Below, piece after piece: positions 18,463-30,795 of a stretch of 64,000 nt of DNA. The notes under the pieces are model-generated. The model saw nothing but the letters and a program-made list of their open reading frames with translations, did no database searches and was not told the origin of the DNA. How positions within the stretch are numbered: the stretch's first letter is position 1; each line of letters begins with the position of its first letter. The position numbers and the translations under genes were made by a program. Source of the stretch: Escherichia coli DSM 30083 = JCM 1649 = ATCC 11775 (lineage in GTDB: Bacteria > Pseudomonadota > Gammaproteobacteria > Enterobacterales > Enterobacteriaceae); assembly GCF_003697165.2 (NCBI RefSeq), contig NZ_CP033092.2:3162001-3226000 (forward strand), in the 5' to 3' direction.

Positions 18463-19574
18463 TTGCGTGGGCTAACTTTAAGTAATTCCCCACTGGACTC
18501 GTCGGTGAGAACGTATAAATAACCGTCGGGTCCAGTGCGAACATCACGAATTCGCTGCCCTTTGTCCGTTAAAATACGGCCATCTTCTGTCACTTTGTCG
18601 CCGTTGACGCTCATCACGATGACATCTTTATCTTTCAGCGCGCCAATAAATAATTTTTGCTGCCACTGGGGGAATTTATCGCTGTTATAGAAGGCCATGC
18701 CGCTCACGGCGGGCGAATCTTTCCAGTAAAAAACAGGTTGCTCGGTCCCGGCGACGATCTCCCCTTTCGCCTCCGGTATCTTAAAGCCTGAATAGTTGAT
18801 TCCCCAGGTTGCCAGCGGCCAGCCGTAGTTTTTGCCTTTTTGCGGGATATTAATTTCATCGCCACCGCGCGGGCCATGTTCATTCAGCCATAGTGCATTA
18901 CTCCACGGATTCATCGCCATTCCTTGCGGATTACGAATGCCATAAGACCAGATCTCGGCGCGCACACCAGATTCCTTTATAAAAGGATTATCATCCGGGA
19001 TTTCTCCCAGGTCGGTCAGTCGCACCAGTTTGCCCTGTAATTTATCCAGATCCTGCGCCGTCGGGCGCTGATTGTTTTCGCCCAGAGCAATAAAAAGATA
19101 ACCTTTACCGTCAAATACCATCCGCCCGCCAAAATGGTTGCCGGTAGACAGTTTTGGCATCTGACGAAAGACGGTGCGGAAGTCGGTCACTTTTGAGAGA
19201 TCATCACTTAAGCGGCCATAACCCACAGCAGTTCCGGCTTTGCCATCATCGCCAACTTCGGAATAACTTAACCAGATGCGGCGCGACTGAGCAAAATCGG
19301 GCGCTAAAACCACGTCCAGCAGGCCGCCCTGCCCGTGCGCCCAAACGTCCGGCACTCCGGAAAGCGGCGCAGATAATCCTTTTCCTGCTTGCCAGTGACG
19401 CAACTCGCCGCCGCGCAGAGTGATTAACATACCGTGATTATCGGGTAAAAAGGCCAGCGCCCAGGGATGGTCGAGTTTGTCTTGCAGTACTTCGACATTT
19501 ACCGTTGCAGGAGCTGCCCAGAGAGCGGAAGAAAGACAAATAAGGGGCACAAGGAAAAAGGATTGTCGATGCAT
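18459..19574 (-). CDS. yliI: YliI, PQQ-dependent soluble aldose dehydrogenase
   Basis: Periplasmic six-bladed beta-propeller dehydrogenase of the soluble glucose dehydrogenase (GDH-B) family that uses PQQ to oxidise aldoses. E. coli does not make PQQ, so activity depends on external cofactor. The 371-residue precursor has a signal peptide (about 1-20). The catalytic His and PQQ ligands lie in segments such as 'GNHFGGRM', 'SYGIRNPQG' and '[12 protein letters not shown]', which are all intact. It is convergent with gstB with a 4-nt stop overlap. Confidence 0.93.
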
Positions 19575-19640
19575 AACGCCTCCGGATTGACTCTGGCTTA
19601 AAGCGTAGTCAGTGGAGGAGATAACAAATTCATTTTTACA

Positions 19641-19679
19641 AAAACTTAAACATGAAGGGGGAGACGCTTTCTCCCCCTT
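19641..19679 (-). terminator. Terminator of bssR
   Basis: A 10-bp perfect stem (19655-19664 with 19670-19679, loop of 5) lies just past the bssR stop. On the minus strand it is followed by T-rich sequence ending in a run of T. Confidence 0.75.
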
Positions 19680-19684
19680 AGTTT

Positions 19685-20068
19685 TCAGGCCTTCTCAAGC
19701 ATGGCGTGCTTCTGCAGGCTCTGGATACTCAGCGTTAAGCTCATCAGACAATTTTCAAGCTTATCGGCGTTGACGGTAATAACAGTCGGGCAATCATGGT
19801 GCCCACTCATCAAACATACTGCGGCTGTCGCTAATGCTTCTTCAGCATGATGAAGAGCACTCCATTCTTCCTGATCCAGATGAAGATTCAACCGCAGCGA
19901 TTTATCGTGCAGTTCGCGATTCAGTTTAAAAAAGTTATCTCGTAGATGATTGCTTTCGCTGACGGACATGTATCCTTTTGCCTTCCTCAGTTGCACGTAT
20001 GCGGCGAGGTCAACGCGTGCGTCGATCAACCGGTTCAGCAGATCGATTCGCTGTCTGTCAACGAACAT
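19685..20068 (-). CDS. bssR: BssR, biofilm regulator
   Basis: A 127-residue small, probably cytosolic and mainly helical protein (YliH). In K-12 it represses biofilm formation and motility through indole, AI-2 and catabolite signalling; the mechanism is unknown and no DNA-binding motif is evident here. The start at 20066-20068 follows a GAGGAGGAT ribosome site read on the minus strand. A longer frame adds eleven residues upstream of that site and is not preferred. Confidence 0.9.
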   Translation of the reverse strand: MFVDRQRIDLLNRLIDARVDLAAYVQLRKAKGYMSVSESNHLRDNFFKLNRELHDKSLRLNLHLDQEEWSALHHAEEALATAAVCLMSGHHDCPTVITVNADKLENCLMSLTLSIQSLQKHAMLEKA

Positions 20069-20280
20069 ACTTCGATCCTCCTCTTTCCAGCCTTGTTGCA
20101 ATTAAATAGTATGGCTGTTTTTTGAGCAAAATGCTGTCCAGGATCAATTCTTCACGCCGAATTAACAAAATTTACATTTCCTTCAACTCCGCCAGCGAAT
20201 GAGATTGCGATACAAATTTTATCCAGAACTCTGTAGAATCCCTGCCCTGACCTTTCCTGTAACTGAATATTTTTTAAGCT

Positions 20281-21606
20281 ATGAGCAAAGTAACTCCCCA
20301 GCCGAAAATCGGCTTTGTTTCCCTTGGCTGTCCGAAAAACCTTGTCGATTCAGAGCGTATTCTCACCGAACTACGCACTGAAGGTTATGACGTGGTACCG
20401 AGCTATGATGATGCGGACATGGTGATCGTCAACACCTGCGGCTTTATTGACAGCGCGGTACAAGAATCACTGGAAGCCATTGGTGAAGCGTTGAATGAAA
20501 ACGGCAAGGTAATTGTGACCGGTTGTCTGGGGGCAAAAGAAGATCAGATCCGCGAAGTCCACCCGAAAGTGCTGGAAATCACCGGGCCTCATAGCTATGA
20601 GCAGGTTCTGGAGCACGTTCATCACTACGTGCCAAAACCGAAACACAACCCATTCCTGAGCCTGGTGCCAGAACAAGGTGTGAAACTGACGCCGCGTCAT
20701 TATGCCTATCTGAAAATTTCTGAAGGCTGTAATCACCGCTGCACCTTCTGCATTATTCCGTCTATGCGCGGCGATCTGGTGAGCCGTCCGATTGGCGAAG
20801 TGTTAAGTGAAGCGAAACGTCTGGTTGATGCGGGCGTTAAAGAAATTCTGGTGATCTCGCAGGATACTTCCGCGTATGGCGTCGATGTTAAACATCGTAC
20901 TGGCTTCCACAACGGCGAGCCGGTAAAAACCAGCATGGTCAGCCTGTGCGAACAGTTATCGAAACTGGGGATCTGGACACGTCTGCACTACGTTTACCCT
21001 TATCCGCATGTGGACGACGTCATCCCACTGATGGCAGAGGGCAAAATCCTGCCGTATCTGGACATTCCGTTGCAGCACGCCAGCCCGCGCATTCTCAAAC
21101 TGATGAAACGTCCGGGTTCTGTAGATCGCCAACTGGCGCGCATCAAACAGTGGCGCAAAATCTGCCCGGAACTGACCCTACGCTCAACCTTTATTGTTGG
21201 CTTCCCTGGCGAGACGGAAGAAGATTTCCAGATGCTACTCGACTTCCTGAAAGAAGCACGTCTGGATCGCGTTGGCTGCTTTAAATACAGCCCGGTTGAA
21301 GGTGCAGACGCCAATGCCCTGCCTGACCAGGTTCCGGAAGAAGTGAAAGAAGAACGCTGGAACCGTTTCATGCAGTTGCAGCAGCAAATTTCCGCCGAGC
21401 GCCTGCAAGAGAAAGTGGGCCGTGAAATTCTGGTGATTATCGACGAAGTGGACGAAGAAGGCGCGATTGGTCGCAGCATGGCAGATGCACCGGAAATCGA
21501 CGGCGCGGTTTATCTCAATGGTGAAACCAACGTTAAGCCGGGTGATATCCTGCGAGTGAAAGTCGAGCACGCCGATGAGTACGATTTGTGGGGTAGCCGG
21601 GTTTAA
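20281..21606 (+). CDS. rimO: RimO, ribosomal protein S12 methylthiotransferase
   Basis: Radical-SAM enzyme that adds a methylthio group to Asp88 of ribosomal protein S12. It has 441 residues with three domains: N-terminal UPF0004/MTTase (cluster cysteines C17 in 'LGCPKN' and those in 'NTCGF' and 'TGCLG'), a central radical-SAM core with C150-x3-C154-x2-C157 in 'GCNHRCTFC', and a C-terminal TRAM domain (about 375-441). All six cluster cysteines are visible. It is monocistronic and convergent with dgcI. Confidence 0.97.
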   Translation: MSKVTPQPKIGFVSLGCPKNLVDSERILTELRTEGYDVVPSYDDADMVIVNTCGFIDSAVQESLEAIGEALNENGKVIVTGCLGAKEDQIREVHPKVLEITGPHSYEQVLEHVHHYVPKPKHNPFLSLVPEQGVKLTPRHYAYLKISEGCNHRCTFCIIPSMRGDLVSRPIGEVLSEAKRLVDAGVKEILVISQDTSAYGVDVKHRTGFHNGEPVKTSMVSLCEQLSKLGIWTRLHYVYPYPHVDDVIPLMAEGKILPYLDIPLQHASPRILKLMKRPGSVDRQLARIKQWRKICPELTLRSTFIVGFPGETEEDFQMLLDFLKEARLDRVGCFKYSPVEGADANALPDQVPEEVKEERWNRFMQLQQQISAERLQEKVGREILVIIDEVDEEGAIGRSMADAPEIDGAVYLNGETNVKPGDILRVKVEHADEYDLWGSRV

Positions 21607-21612
21607 TTAATT

Positions 21613-21642
21613 CAGGCCGGGCAAAATCATTTGTCCGGCCTG
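21613..21642. terminator. Hairpin between rimO and dgcI stops
   Basis: An 8-bp perfect G+C-rich stem CAGGCCGG / CCGGCCTG (21613-21620 with 21635-21642) lies in the 46-nt gap between convergent genes. It lacks a T-tract, so the terminator assignment rests on position. Confidence 0.5.
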
Positions 21643-21652
21643 CGAATAATGA

Positions 21653-22981
21653 TTACTGCCAGCTAATCTGCGCCCTGCCGTTTTTCTTACTCTTATACAG
21701 CCGCTCATCCGCCAGCATTTTCAAACGTTCAACGGTAGTACATTCATTTGAATGCGCTACACCGATACTGGTGCTTAAATTAATGCTTCCCACCTGGAAA
21801 TGAACGATTTCTTTTAGAATCGATAGCAACTCTTCCAGCGTGCCGCCAGTATAAATCACCGCAAATTCGTCACCTCCGAAGCGGTAAACTTTACCTTTAT
21901 CTACCGGGATCTGTGATTTAAGGATTTTCACCACTTTCATCAACACTTCATCGCCCAGCAAATGACCGAAGGTGTCGTTAATGTTTTTGAATTTATCGAC
22001 GTCAAACAGGCACAAATAACCGCCTTTTTCCGGCAGCGCTTTTAAATCTTCGTCAAAGGATTTTCTGCCCATCGCTTTGGTCAGATCGTCCAGGAATGCC
22101 GAGTTATACATACTGTAGAGTTTTTTGACATCGGCAGCCGAAAAGAAAAGCCCGCCATCCAGTACGCGTTCAAAATGGTTATTAATAATGGCTTCTTTCT
22201 CCACAATACCACGATTAATCACTCTGCGTACCAGATAGAGGCAACTGGCACCCGATATCACTGCCACCAATGCGGCAAAGAAAATAATCAATGTACATAC
22301 CTGAAAATAAACGTCTTTTTTATAAGCAAATACGTACAACCCGGTCGGCAAATAGGAGAAGTGCTCCATTGCTTCCGAAACGGTGAAGATGGCGTTTTTA
22401 GCGTTATATTCATCACCGGTCACCGATTTACCGTTCTTGAACAGGGAGAACATCAGGTTCTCGCTATCCATCGCCAGCGATTTTGACAGTAAAGAAAAAC
22501 GTTCCAGACCAAGCAAAAATATCAGACTACGATTGTGAGTTACCGGATAGAGGTAATAGACGAAGGTTTTACCATCAAAAGAGATAAACCCTGTATTTTT
22601 GACATGTCGATACTTAACAACCTGCATAATATCTGCACAATAATTTTTCTCGAACTCCTTTACCTGAATACATTCGTCACTGGAAATCAGATAAGGACCG
22701 ACATCGTACAAATAAGAGGGTGAAACCGAGTCGGCGTAAGCTGTGCGTAAGCCAACCAACAGCTGTTCCTCCGTAGGATTTAGCGTGTTGATGAGATCAA
22801 TTGCCACACTACGCCGATATTCAGCAATATTTGCCACCGCAAAAGCAGTATCAATAACGGACTGTTTCAGGCCATACACCCGTTCCTTTACCATTTGAGT
22901 GTAGATCCCGCAGGCAACTGCTGAAATCATGATAAAAATCAGCAGACTGACTGTAAGTACGAATTTATTGATTCTGGACAT
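21653..22981 (-). CDS. dgcI: DgcI, membrane diguanylate cyclase
   Basis: Makes cyclic di-GMP from two GTP. The 442-residue protein has an N-terminal membrane segment (about 5-28), a periplasmic sensor region, a second membrane segment (about 225-250) and a C-terminal GGDEF domain. The active motif G369-G-D-E-F373 is intact in '[12 protein letters not shown]'. It starts 7 nt after pdeI ends, so an opposing synthase/hydrolase pair is cotranscribed. No RxxD inhibitory site is seen five residues before GGDEF. Confidence 0.95.
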   Translation of the reverse strand: MSRINKFVLTVSLLIFIMISAVACGIYTQMVKERVYGLKQSVIDTAFAVANIAEYRRSVAIDLINTLNPTEEQLLVGLRTAYADSVSPSYLYDVGPYLISSDECIQVKEFEKNYCADIMQVVKYRHVKNTGFISFDGKTFVYYLYPVTHNRSLIFLLGLERFSLLSKSLAMDSENLMFSLFKNGKSVTGDEYNAKNAIFTVSEAMEHFSYLPTGLYVFAYKKDVYFQVCTLIIFFAALVAVISGASCLYLVRRVINRGIVEKEAIINNHFERVLDGGLFFSAADVKKLYSMYNSAFLDDLTKAMGRKSFDEDLKALPEKGGYLCLFDVDKFKNINDTFGHLLGDEVLMKVVKILKSQIPVDKGKVYRFGGDEFAVIYTGGTLEELLSILKEIVHFQVGSINLSTSIGVAHSNECTTVERLKMLADERLYKSKKNGRAQISWQ

Positions 22982-22988
22982 ACGTAAA

Positions 22989-25337
22989 CTACTCTTTTAC
23001 TAATTTTCCACTTTTATCCCAGGCGGAGAATGGCATGGGTTTCTGGTACAGATACCCCTGAGCCTGAACACATCCTAATTTGATTAATTCACGCGCAACG
23101 TCTTCGCTCTCTACGCCTTCCGCAATCACCGGGATCCGGTTATAGCGTGCCAGATCGAAAATAATGCGCACAATTTTTCCTGCAGTACCGAAAATATCGC
23201 CGGTAAATTGCGAATCCACCTTTATACTGTCTGGATTAATTTCATAAAAACGTTTCAGGTTTGACAAACCGGTGCCAAAGTCATCAATCGATACCCGTAC
23301 CCCTTGTTTACGCAGTTGTTCAATATTGAGATAGAAATGTTCATTAATTCGCTCGATCACGGTTTCGGTGATCTCAACACAAAGGCTGTTCGCCTTCAGG
23401 CCATTTTCTTTCATGATGGTAGTAAAACGCTCATGAAAGTGTGGTTCGTTTAACTGCCAGGGCGAAACATTAATATGCAGTAAGAAATCATCCTTCAGCG
23501 ACGCACGCTGACTAAAATGTCTGAATTCACCCATCGCGGTTTTAATAATTTGATAGCCCAGCTCATTGATAAACCCGATATCTTCAGCAATGGTAATGAA
23601 CTTCAGCGGTGAAATAATCCCCCGCTCCGCAGACACCCAACGGCACAACGCCTCCGCGCCCAAAATGGTGCGGGTGTTAATATCAACAATCGGTTGATAG
23701 ACCAGGAATAGTTCGCCAATTTCCATTGCATGGCGAATATTACGCGCAATCCAGATATTCTCTTCTATTTCGTTGAGTTTCGCATCATCACAGAAAATAA
23801 ACTCTGAGAACATATGGTTGCGGATACTGGAAATCGCCAGTTTCAGCTTTTCTGCGTAACTCCAGGCGTTTTCCCCCTGCAAAGGTTCACAAATAGCAGA
23901 CTTATGGATGCGCAGATTGCGGTAGCCAAAACTGCTGTCAAAATCGTTTACCGTCGCTATCTTACGGGTAAACGTCTGTACATTTTCCCGGCACAGGAGT
24001 AAATAGAGATCGGCATTAAATGTCACGATATCGCAGCATTGCGCATATTTCTCGGCAATTCGCTGACACAATTTCCTGACGATTTTATTGCGTTCATCAA
24101 CACCAAACACCGCTTCCACAGCTTCCAGACCACACAGTTTGATGATCCCCACAGCCAGATACTGATTATTGTTGGACTCAATAATCGCCATATTTTTAAT
24201 AAAACCGCTTTCCTGATCGTAAGAGATCAGCGAGAGCAATTTATTTGCCCGTTCAATTTCAGCATCTTTCATTTCCGCGATCGAATTTTTGATGCTGATA
24301 ATCTCTTTCGCATCGCCTTCACGAATCTTCAGAGCCTCGATTTGATCCGTAGAGTCGGGCAAAAACGCCAGCGTATTGACCAAATCTGTCATTTCAGAAA
24401 ATTGCCGACGGAACACTCGAGTGGTCATTAAATAAACCACCAGCAATACGATAATAATGAAAGCAAACGGCAGATAAAAAAGTTTATCTGATGCGTTCAA
24501 TAAATTACCACCAGGATAATAAAAATAGATTTCGAATAATGCGTTGTTTGGCACCGCTGATGTTTTTTCAATATATTCCGTATCGACAGAATCAATAATA
24601 TTATAATTACCTTCGCTATTATAAATAATCAATTTTTCACGAGCGAGTTGATTCTTAGCAATGATCTCATGACCTTGCTTTAAAAATAGAACTTCATCAT
24701 TAGCGCTGATGTGATCAAGATACTCGTTCAGATATCGCCAGTTTAAATCGACATGAATTTTATCTACCGCTAACAAATCATGATCTTTGCCGTTGATGTG
24801 TAGCGTAAAAGAGATACATTTTTTACCCGGACGATCAAAGCAATTGTATGCCGGATTCCAGCTGTTGTTAGAGTCATCTGAAGCCATCGACCACGGTCGT
24901 TTCGATGGGTTAAAATCGGCAAAAATAACCCGCCCTGACTCGTCGACAAGCGGTCCATTTACTTGTTCCTGATGATAAACAACGATTTTATCATTCGCCC
25001 TCCGCGAAAAGAGATAATATTTATTATCATCAAGTACCAGTCCCACCGAGTCTAAAAATGGCATCATTTCCATTTTCAGAATCACGGCACGTTGAATCTC
25101 CTCTGTATTTTTTAATAAATACAGTGAGTCCTTTAATGTCAGGGCCGAACGTTCAATATCTTTAAAGAAATAGCCAACGTTTTTCTGAATAAGTTCAAAG
25201 CGGCTATCGGCACGTTTTACCGCGCGTTCCGATACCAGTTGATAGTTAATGATGAAAAAAAGACCAATAAATGACAGTGCTGCCAATAAAAATAAAATTA
25301 TCAGCCTTATCTTTATCTTTTCGTATAAACTCAGCAT
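22989..25337 (-). CDS. pdeI: PdeI, membrane c-di-GMP phosphodiesterase (degenerate GGDEF + EAL)
   Basis: A 782-residue protein with two membrane segments (about 10-30 and 285-310) flanking a periplasmic sensor region, a degenerate GGDEF-like domain (about 370-520, lacking a GGDEF signature) and a C-terminal EAL domain. The EAL motif lies at 562-564 ('GAEALCRW'), and downstream catalytic segments 'NVSPWQL', 'EITETV', 'IDDFGTG' and 'AEGVES' are present, so hydrolysis of c-di-GMP is expected. It is the first gene of pdeI-dgcI. The upstream 176 nt to gsiD contain its promoter. Confidence 0.94.
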   Translation of the reverse strand: MLSLYEKIKIRLIILFLLAALSFIGLFFIINYQLVSERAVKRADSRFELIQKNVGYFFKDIERSALTLKDSLYLLKNTEEIQRAVILKMEMMPFLDSVGLVLDDNKYYLFSRRANDKIVVYHQEQVNGPLVDESGRVIFADFNPSKRPWSMASDDSNNSWNPAYNCFDRPGKKCISFTLHINGKDHDLLAVDKIHVDLNWRYLNEYLDHISANDEVLFLKQGHEIIAKNQLAREKLIIYNSEGNYNIIDSVDTEYIEKTSAVPNNALFEIYFYYPGGNLLNASDKLFYLPFAFIIIVLLVVYLMTTRVFRRQFSEMTDLVNTLAFLPDSTDQIEALKIREGDAKEIISIKNSIAEMKDAEIERANKLLSLISYDQESGFIKNMAIIESNNNQYLAVGIIKLCGLEAVEAVFGVDERNKIVRKLCQRIAEKYAQCCDIVTFNADLYLLLCRENVQTFTRKIATVNDFDSSFGYRNLRIHKSAICEPLQGENAWSYAEKLKLAISSIRNHMFSEFIFCDDAKLNEIEENIWIARNIRHAMEIGELFLVYQPIVDINTRTILGAEALCRWVSAERGIISPLKFITIAEDIGFINELGYQIIKTAMGEFRHFSQRASLKDDFLLHINVSPWQLNEPHFHERFTTIMKENGLKANSLCVEITETVIERINEHFYLNIEQLRKQGVRVSIDDFGTGLSNLKRFYEINPDSIKVDSQFTGDIFGTAGKIVRIIFDLARYNRIPVIAEGVESEDVARELIKLGCVQAQGYLYQKPMPFSAWDKSGKLVKE

Positions 25338-25513
25338 GTTAATACATTTAACAAAATAACTGTCTGAACGCTGTGCCGCTGCAAAATAGTCCCTTGCTGC
25401 GGCTTTTTAACCAAATTACCCGATTCTACAAAATCAGCAGAAAGTTACAACACTTGCTTAGGGCAATAATTTCCTGTGAGGTGATTACCCTTTCAAGCAA
25501 TATTCAAACGTAA

Positions 25514-26425
25514 CTATCCTTTAATTTTCGGATCCAGCGCATCGCGTAAACCATCGCCCAACAAATTGAACGCCAGTACGGTCAGAAAAATAGCCAGGGC
25601 CGGAAAAACAGCGACATGCGGCGCGATAACCATATCCGCTCGTGCCTCATTGAGCATTGCCCCCCACTCTGGTGTCGGCGGCTGCGCACCGAGGCCGAGA
25701 AATGACAGGCTGGCGGCAGAGATAATCGAGGTGCCAATGCGCATGGTGAAAAACACCACGATAGAAGAGACGGTCCCAGGCAGGATATGACGCAATAAAA
25801 TGGTCATATCGCTGGCACCAATACTGCGTGCTGACTCAATAAAGGTTTGCTGTTTCAACACCAGCGTGTTGCCGCGCACCAGGCGGGCAAACGCGGGGAT
25901 GGAAAAAATGGCGACTGCGATAATCACGTTAGCAATGCCGCTTCCCAACACCGCAACAACAGCGATCGCCAGTAAAATACCCGGGAAGGCAAACAGCACA
26001 TCGCAAATGCGCATGCTCAGCCGATCCCACCAGCCTTCATAATATCCAGCCAACAAGCCCAGCAACGTCCCGATCGCCGCACCGATAAACACGGCAAACA
26101 CGCCCGCCGCCAGCGAGATTTGCGCACCAACCAGGACACGGCTGAAAATGTCACGCCCCAGTGAATCGACGCCAAACCAGTGCTGCAAAGAAGGTCCGTT
26201 ATTCAGATTGTCATAATCAAAATAATTTTCGGCGTCATAGGGAGCGATCCAGCGTGCAAAAATAGCCACCACAATCAATAAAATAACGAACAATGCGGCG
26301 GTCATCGCCATATGCTGACGGCGAAATCGTCGCCAGAATTCATGCCACGGTGTACGTACCTGGTCAGGTTTGACCAGTGGCATGGCGTTTAACACCGCCT
26401 GACGTCGCCAGTTAAATAGTCGCAT
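25514..26425 (-). CDS. gsiD: GsiD, glutathione ABC transporter permease
   Basis: Membrane subunit of the GsiABCD glutathione importer, 303 residues, dipeptide/oligopeptide (DppC-type) permease family. It has an N-terminal OppC-like segment, then about six membrane helices, with the coupling loop '[18 protein letters not shown]' (about 190-207). Last gene of iaaA-gsiABCD; it starts 2 nt after the gsiC stop. GsiC and GsiD together form the channel. Confidence 0.95.
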   Translation of the reverse strand: MRLFNWRRQAVLNAMPLVKPDQVRTPWHEFWRRFRRQHMAMTAALFVILLIVVAIFARWIAPYDAENYFDYDNLNNGPSLQHWFGVDSLGRDIFSRVLVGAQISLAAGVFAVFIGAAIGTLLGLLAGYYEGWWDRLSMRICDVLFAFPGILLAIAVVAVLGSGIANVIIAVAIFSIPAFARLVRGNTLVLKQQTFIESARSIGASDMTILLRHILPGTVSSIVVFFTMRIGTSIISAASLSFLGLGAQPPTPEWGAMLNEARADMVIAPHVAVFPALAIFLTVLAFNLLGDGLRDALDPKIKG

Positions 26426-26427
26426 CC

Positions 26428-27348
26428 TTACTTGTACCTGATAGCCGGGTTAATGGCGGCGTAAAGCACATCCACCACTAAGTTGATAAGAATAAATTCC
26501 AGCGAGAAAAGCAGAATTTCCGCCTGAATCACCGGGTAATCGCGCATTTCTACGGAGTCAACGAGTAAGCGTCCAAGTCCGGGCCAGTTGAAAACTTTCT
26601 CCACCACGATGGAACCACCGAGCAAAAAGCCAAACTGTAAACCCATCATGGTCACTACCGGGATCATCGCGTTACGTAGCCCGTGTTTGAGGACAACCCA
26701 GGTTTCGCTCACCCCTTTCGCCCTCGCGGTACGCATATAATCTTCGCTTAAAACGTCGACAAACGACGCGCGGGTAAAGCGCGCCATCACGGCGGCCACT
26801 GCCGCGCCGAGCGTCAGGGAGGGTAAAATGTAGTGCTGCCAACTGTCTGCTCCCACGGTAGGCAGCCAGCCCAGTTCAACAGAGAATACCTGAATTAAAA
26901 GCATCCCCAGAGCAAATGCCGGAAACGAAATCCCCGACACCGCAATAGTCATACTCAATCGATCCGGCCAACGGTTACGCCAGACGGCGGCGATAATTCC
27001 CGCCGCCATACCAAATATCACCGCCCAGACCATACTGGTTATGGTCAGCCACAGCGTTGGCATAAAGCGGCTGGCAATCTCATCGGCAACCGGACGACGC
27101 GACACCATCGACAGGCCAAAATCCCCCTGCACAGCATTGCTGATATAGTGCCAGAACTGGTGATACAGCGGCTGATCCAACCCCAGCTGCTGACGCACCA
27201 GTTCTATAACCTGCGCATCAGCTTCGGGCCCGGCAATCAATCGCGCCGGATCGCCGGGCAGCATGTGGACAAATAAAAACACCAGCACCGAGACGATAAA
27301 CAGCGTCGGAATCAACCCCAGTAAGCGTTTGATAACGTAATTAAGCAT
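26428..27348 (-). CDS. gsiC: GsiC, glutathione ABC transporter permease
   Basis: DppB-type permease of the glutathione importer, 306 residues. It begins with the family's N-terminal membrane segment '[17 protein letters not shown]' and contains the coupling loop '[20 protein letters not shown]' region in the second half. It lies 17 nt after gsiB and 2 nt before gsiD on the minus strand, so it is part of one operon. Intact. Confidence 0.95.
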   Translation of the reverse strand: MLNYVIKRLLGLIPTLFIVSVLVFLFVHMLPGDPARLIAGPEADAQVIELVRQQLGLDQPLYHQFWHYISNAVQGDFGLSMVSRRPVADEIASRFMPTLWLTITSMVWAVIFGMAAGIIAAVWRNRWPDRLSMTIAVSGISFPAFALGMLLIQVFSVELGWLPTVGADSWQHYILPSLTLGAAVAAVMARFTRASFVDVLSEDYMRTARAKGVSETWVVLKHGLRNAMIPVVTMMGLQFGFLLGGSIVVEKVFNWPGLGRLLVDSVEMRDYPVIQAEILLFSLEFILINLVVDVLYAAINPAIRYK

Positions 27349-27365
27349 TCCACTCCCTGCGTTGC

Positions 27366-28904
27366 TTATTGCAAATCCGCATCTTCAAAGCTGAAGCCGG
27401 TGTCTGGCATGATCCAAAAACCGGTCAGGTTTTTACTGTGTGCCGACACCAGTTTTTCTACCACCAGCGGGATCCACGGCGACTCTTGCCAGATGATATC
27501 CTGCGCCGCCTTATACAAGCGGGTCTTTTCCGCCGGATCATTAGTTTTCAGTGCCTGAGCCAGGAAGTCATCCACCTGTTTATTGCTGTAAAACGCGGTA
27601 TTAAACAGCGTTGGTGGCCAGTTCTGCGAGGCAAACAGCGGCGATAGAGCCCAGTCGGCTTCGCCGGTTGAAGCCGACCAGCCAGTGTAGAACATCCGCA
27701 CGCCGCTCTCTTTTTGCCCTTTACCTTCAACTTCTGCCGCCCGTTGCCCGGCATCCATCGCAGTCACCTGGGCTTTAATCCCAACCTGCGCTAACTGCTG
27801 CTGGGTAAATTGCAGCACTTTCTGCGCGGTGCTGTGGTTATGTGACGACCACAGCGTGGTACTGAAACCGTTGGGATATCCCGCCTCTTTAAGTAATTCG
27901 CGCGCTTTCACTGGATCGTAAGGCCACGGTTTATAACTTTGCGCGTAGGCGATACTCGGCGGTACCACACCAGTAGCTGGCGTTGCATAGCCCGCGAAGG
28001 CCACTTTCACCAGCGCCGGGCGGTTAATGGCGTAATTCAGCGCCTCACGGACCTTCGGGTTATCGAACGGCTTTTGCGTCACGTTCATACTGATATAACG
28101 CTGCATAATTGACGGACTGGCCATCAACTCGATATTTTTGTTTTTCTCCAGCAGTGCGGCCTGCTCGTAGGGAATGGGGAAAGCAAACTGCGCTTCACCG
28201 GTTTGCAGCATTGCCGCGCGGGTGTTGTTATCCGCCACCGGACGCCAGGTTATGCTGTCCAGTTTGGGCAATCCTGGCTGCCAGTAACCCGCGAATTTTT
28301 TCACCTTCACAAAATCGGTCTGATTCCAGGTATCCAGTTCATACGGCCCGGTTCCCACCGGATGAAAACCAATCTCCTTGCCATATTTTTCCAGCGCTGC
28401 CGGTGAAATCATCGCGGTCGCCGGATGGGCAAGAATATTAATAAACGCTGAGAATGGCTGTTTGAGGGTAATCTTTACCGTTGTCGGATCGATCGCTTCC
28501 GTTTTGGCAATATTCTTATACAGGTTATAGCGTTTAAGATGATTCGCCGGATCGCTGGCCCGGTCCAGATTCGCTTTCACCGCCGCTGCGTTGAAATCGG
28601 TGCCATCCTGGAATTTAATGCCTTCCCGCAATTTCACGGTGTAAGTAAGGCCGTCATCGGAAACGGTGTAACTCTCCGCCAGCACGTTTTTCAGTTTCAT
28701 CTCTTTATCCAGACCGAACAGCCCCTGGTAAAACGATTTCGCTACGGCCTGAGATAACGTGTCATTTGCGTCATACGGATCGAGCGTGGTGAAGTTCGAT
28801 CCTACCGCCACCACCACCTCTTTGGCAGCGAATGCACAAGATGCCATCAACGCTGTCGCAATGCCCAGCGCCACTAACCCACTCCGGTGTACAGCTCTTG
28901 CCAT
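27366..28904 (-). CDS. gsiB: GsiB, periplasmic glutathione-binding protein
   Basis: Cluster C (SBP_bac_5) solute-binding protein that captures glutathione. The 512-residue precursor has a signal peptide (about 1-26, ending CAFA). The mature part has the family pattern with '[22 protein letters not shown]' at its start. The start at 28902-28904 was chosen because the frame upstream of it, though open for a further 89 codons, overlaps the gsiA 3' end and has no conserved sequence. It follows gsiA by 19 nt. Confidence 0.94.
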
Positions 28905-28923
28905 TTTATTCTCCGCCTGAATG

Positions 28924-30795
28924 TTATCTACGCATGAATGCGTATTCTGATTGTGGTTGTGCAACGTAATGCCCCGGCCCGACGCATTGCAACGAGACGG
29001 CTGCAACCTCTTCGCCACGCAGATGAATATTGCTGGGAAGATCGTCCGACAGCAGTACACGCTGCGGTCGTTGTCGGGACGGTTCAGCGACCGGAACTGC
29101 CGCCAGTAATTTACGCGTATAAGGATGCTGCGGATTTTCAAAGACCGCGCGCCGTGGACCAATTTCAACAATTTGCCCGAGATACATCACCGCCACACGA
29201 TGACTAATCCGCTCAACCACGGCCATATCGTGGGAGATAAACAGATACGCAATGCCGAAATCACGCTGGAGATCGAGCAACAAGTTGATAATCTGCCCGC
29301 GAATAGAAACATCCAGCGCCGAAACGGCTTCGTCGGCAATGATCACTTTTGGATTCAATGCCAACGCGCGAGCAATGCAGATGCGCTGGCGCTGACCGCC
29401 GGAAAACTCATGTGGGTAACGCCAGGCATGTTCCGGTAACAGGCCCACGCGCTCCAGCAACCACGCAACGCGTGCAGCCGCTTCTTTACCTGGCAATAAA
29501 CCGTGTACGCGCAGCGGTTCGAGAATCGAATCACCGATGGTCTGACGTGGGTCCAGCGAAGCGTAAGGGTCCTGAAAAATAAACTGAATATCGCGGCGCA
29601 ATGCCTGAAGTTTACCGGGTGACAAGGTATCGATTCGCTGACCGTTAAAGATAATTTCGCCGCCCTGCGATTCGACCAGGCGCAGCAACGCCCGCCCGGT
29701 GGTGGATTTACCGCTGCCAGACTCGCCCACCAGCGATAGCGTTTCACCAGGCCAGAGATCAAAACTGACTTTCTCAACGGCATGCACTTCCCGCGTTACG
29801 CGATTCAACAAACCGCTGCGCAAAGGGAAACGGGAGACCAGATTACGCACCCGTAAAACAGGTTCGCCATCCACCACCGTTTTCTGCTCGATGGGTGGCT
29901 CCTGTTTCGCTGGATGTTCAAGCGATATCAATGGGAAACGTCGGGGATAATCTAACCCTTTCATCGCACCAAGTTGCGGAACAGCAGCTAACAGCGCACG
30001 GGTATAAGGATGTTGCGGTGCATGAAAAATCTGTTCGACGCTACCCGTTTCCACCGCCTCGCCCTGATACATCACCAGTACCCGATCGGCAATCTCTGCC
30101 ACCACGCCCATATCGTGAGTGATAAAGATAACGCCCATCGACATCTCTTTTTGCAATACTTTGATTAATTGCAGGATCTGCGCCTGAATAGTGACATCCA
30201 ACGCGGTGGTTGGCTCATCGGCAATCAGCACCGCCGGGCGGCATGACAGCGCCATCGCAATCATCACTCGCTGGCGCATCCCGCCAGAGAGTTGATGCGG
30301 ATAACGTGAAAGAATGGTTTGTGCCTCCGGAATGCGTACCTGATCCAGCATCCGCTTCGCCTCGACCATCGCTTCTTCACGACTGGCGTTCTGATGCAGA
30401 CGAATAGATTCAGCAATCTGTTCACCCACAGTAAATACCGGGTTCAGCGATGTCATCGGCTCCTGAAATATCATCGCCATATCCGCCCCGCGCACATGGC
30501 GCATTTGTGCAGCACTCTGCTCGCTAAGTTCAATTACTTCGCGACTGCGCCGCTGCAACAGCATTTTATCGCACTGCACTAAACCGCCCGCCTGTTCCAA
30601 CAGGCGCATCAATGCCAGCGCAGTCACTGACTTACCGGAGCCGGATTCGCCAACAATTGCCAGCGTCTCACCACGTTGCAGGCTAAAAGAGAGATTGCGG
30701 ACCGCAGCTATTTTGTGCTGCTCCTGCATAAAGGCAATATTCAGATTTTCAACCGCCAGCACATCACCGGCATCAAGTTCATCACTGTGTGGCAA
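28924..30795 (-). CDS. gsiA: GsiA, glutathione ABC transporter ATPase (two fused ABC domains)
   Basis: Energises glutathione import. The 623-residue protein fuses two oligopeptide-type ATPases: domain 1 (about 10-265) with 'GESGSGKS' and 'LSGGMRQR', and domain 2 (about 310-560) with 'GESGSGKST', 'FSGGQRQR' and 'VIIADE'. The usual start is TTG at 30793-30795, which overlaps the 3' end of iaaA by 14 nt; the frame is open further upstream inside iaaA with no conserved sequence. Second gene of iaaA-gsiABCD. Confidence 0.93.

Noticed and set aside
28905..29171. 89-codon N-terminal extension of gsiB
   Set aside because: It overlaps the gsiA 3' end in another frame and lies before a clear signal peptide start at 28902-28904.
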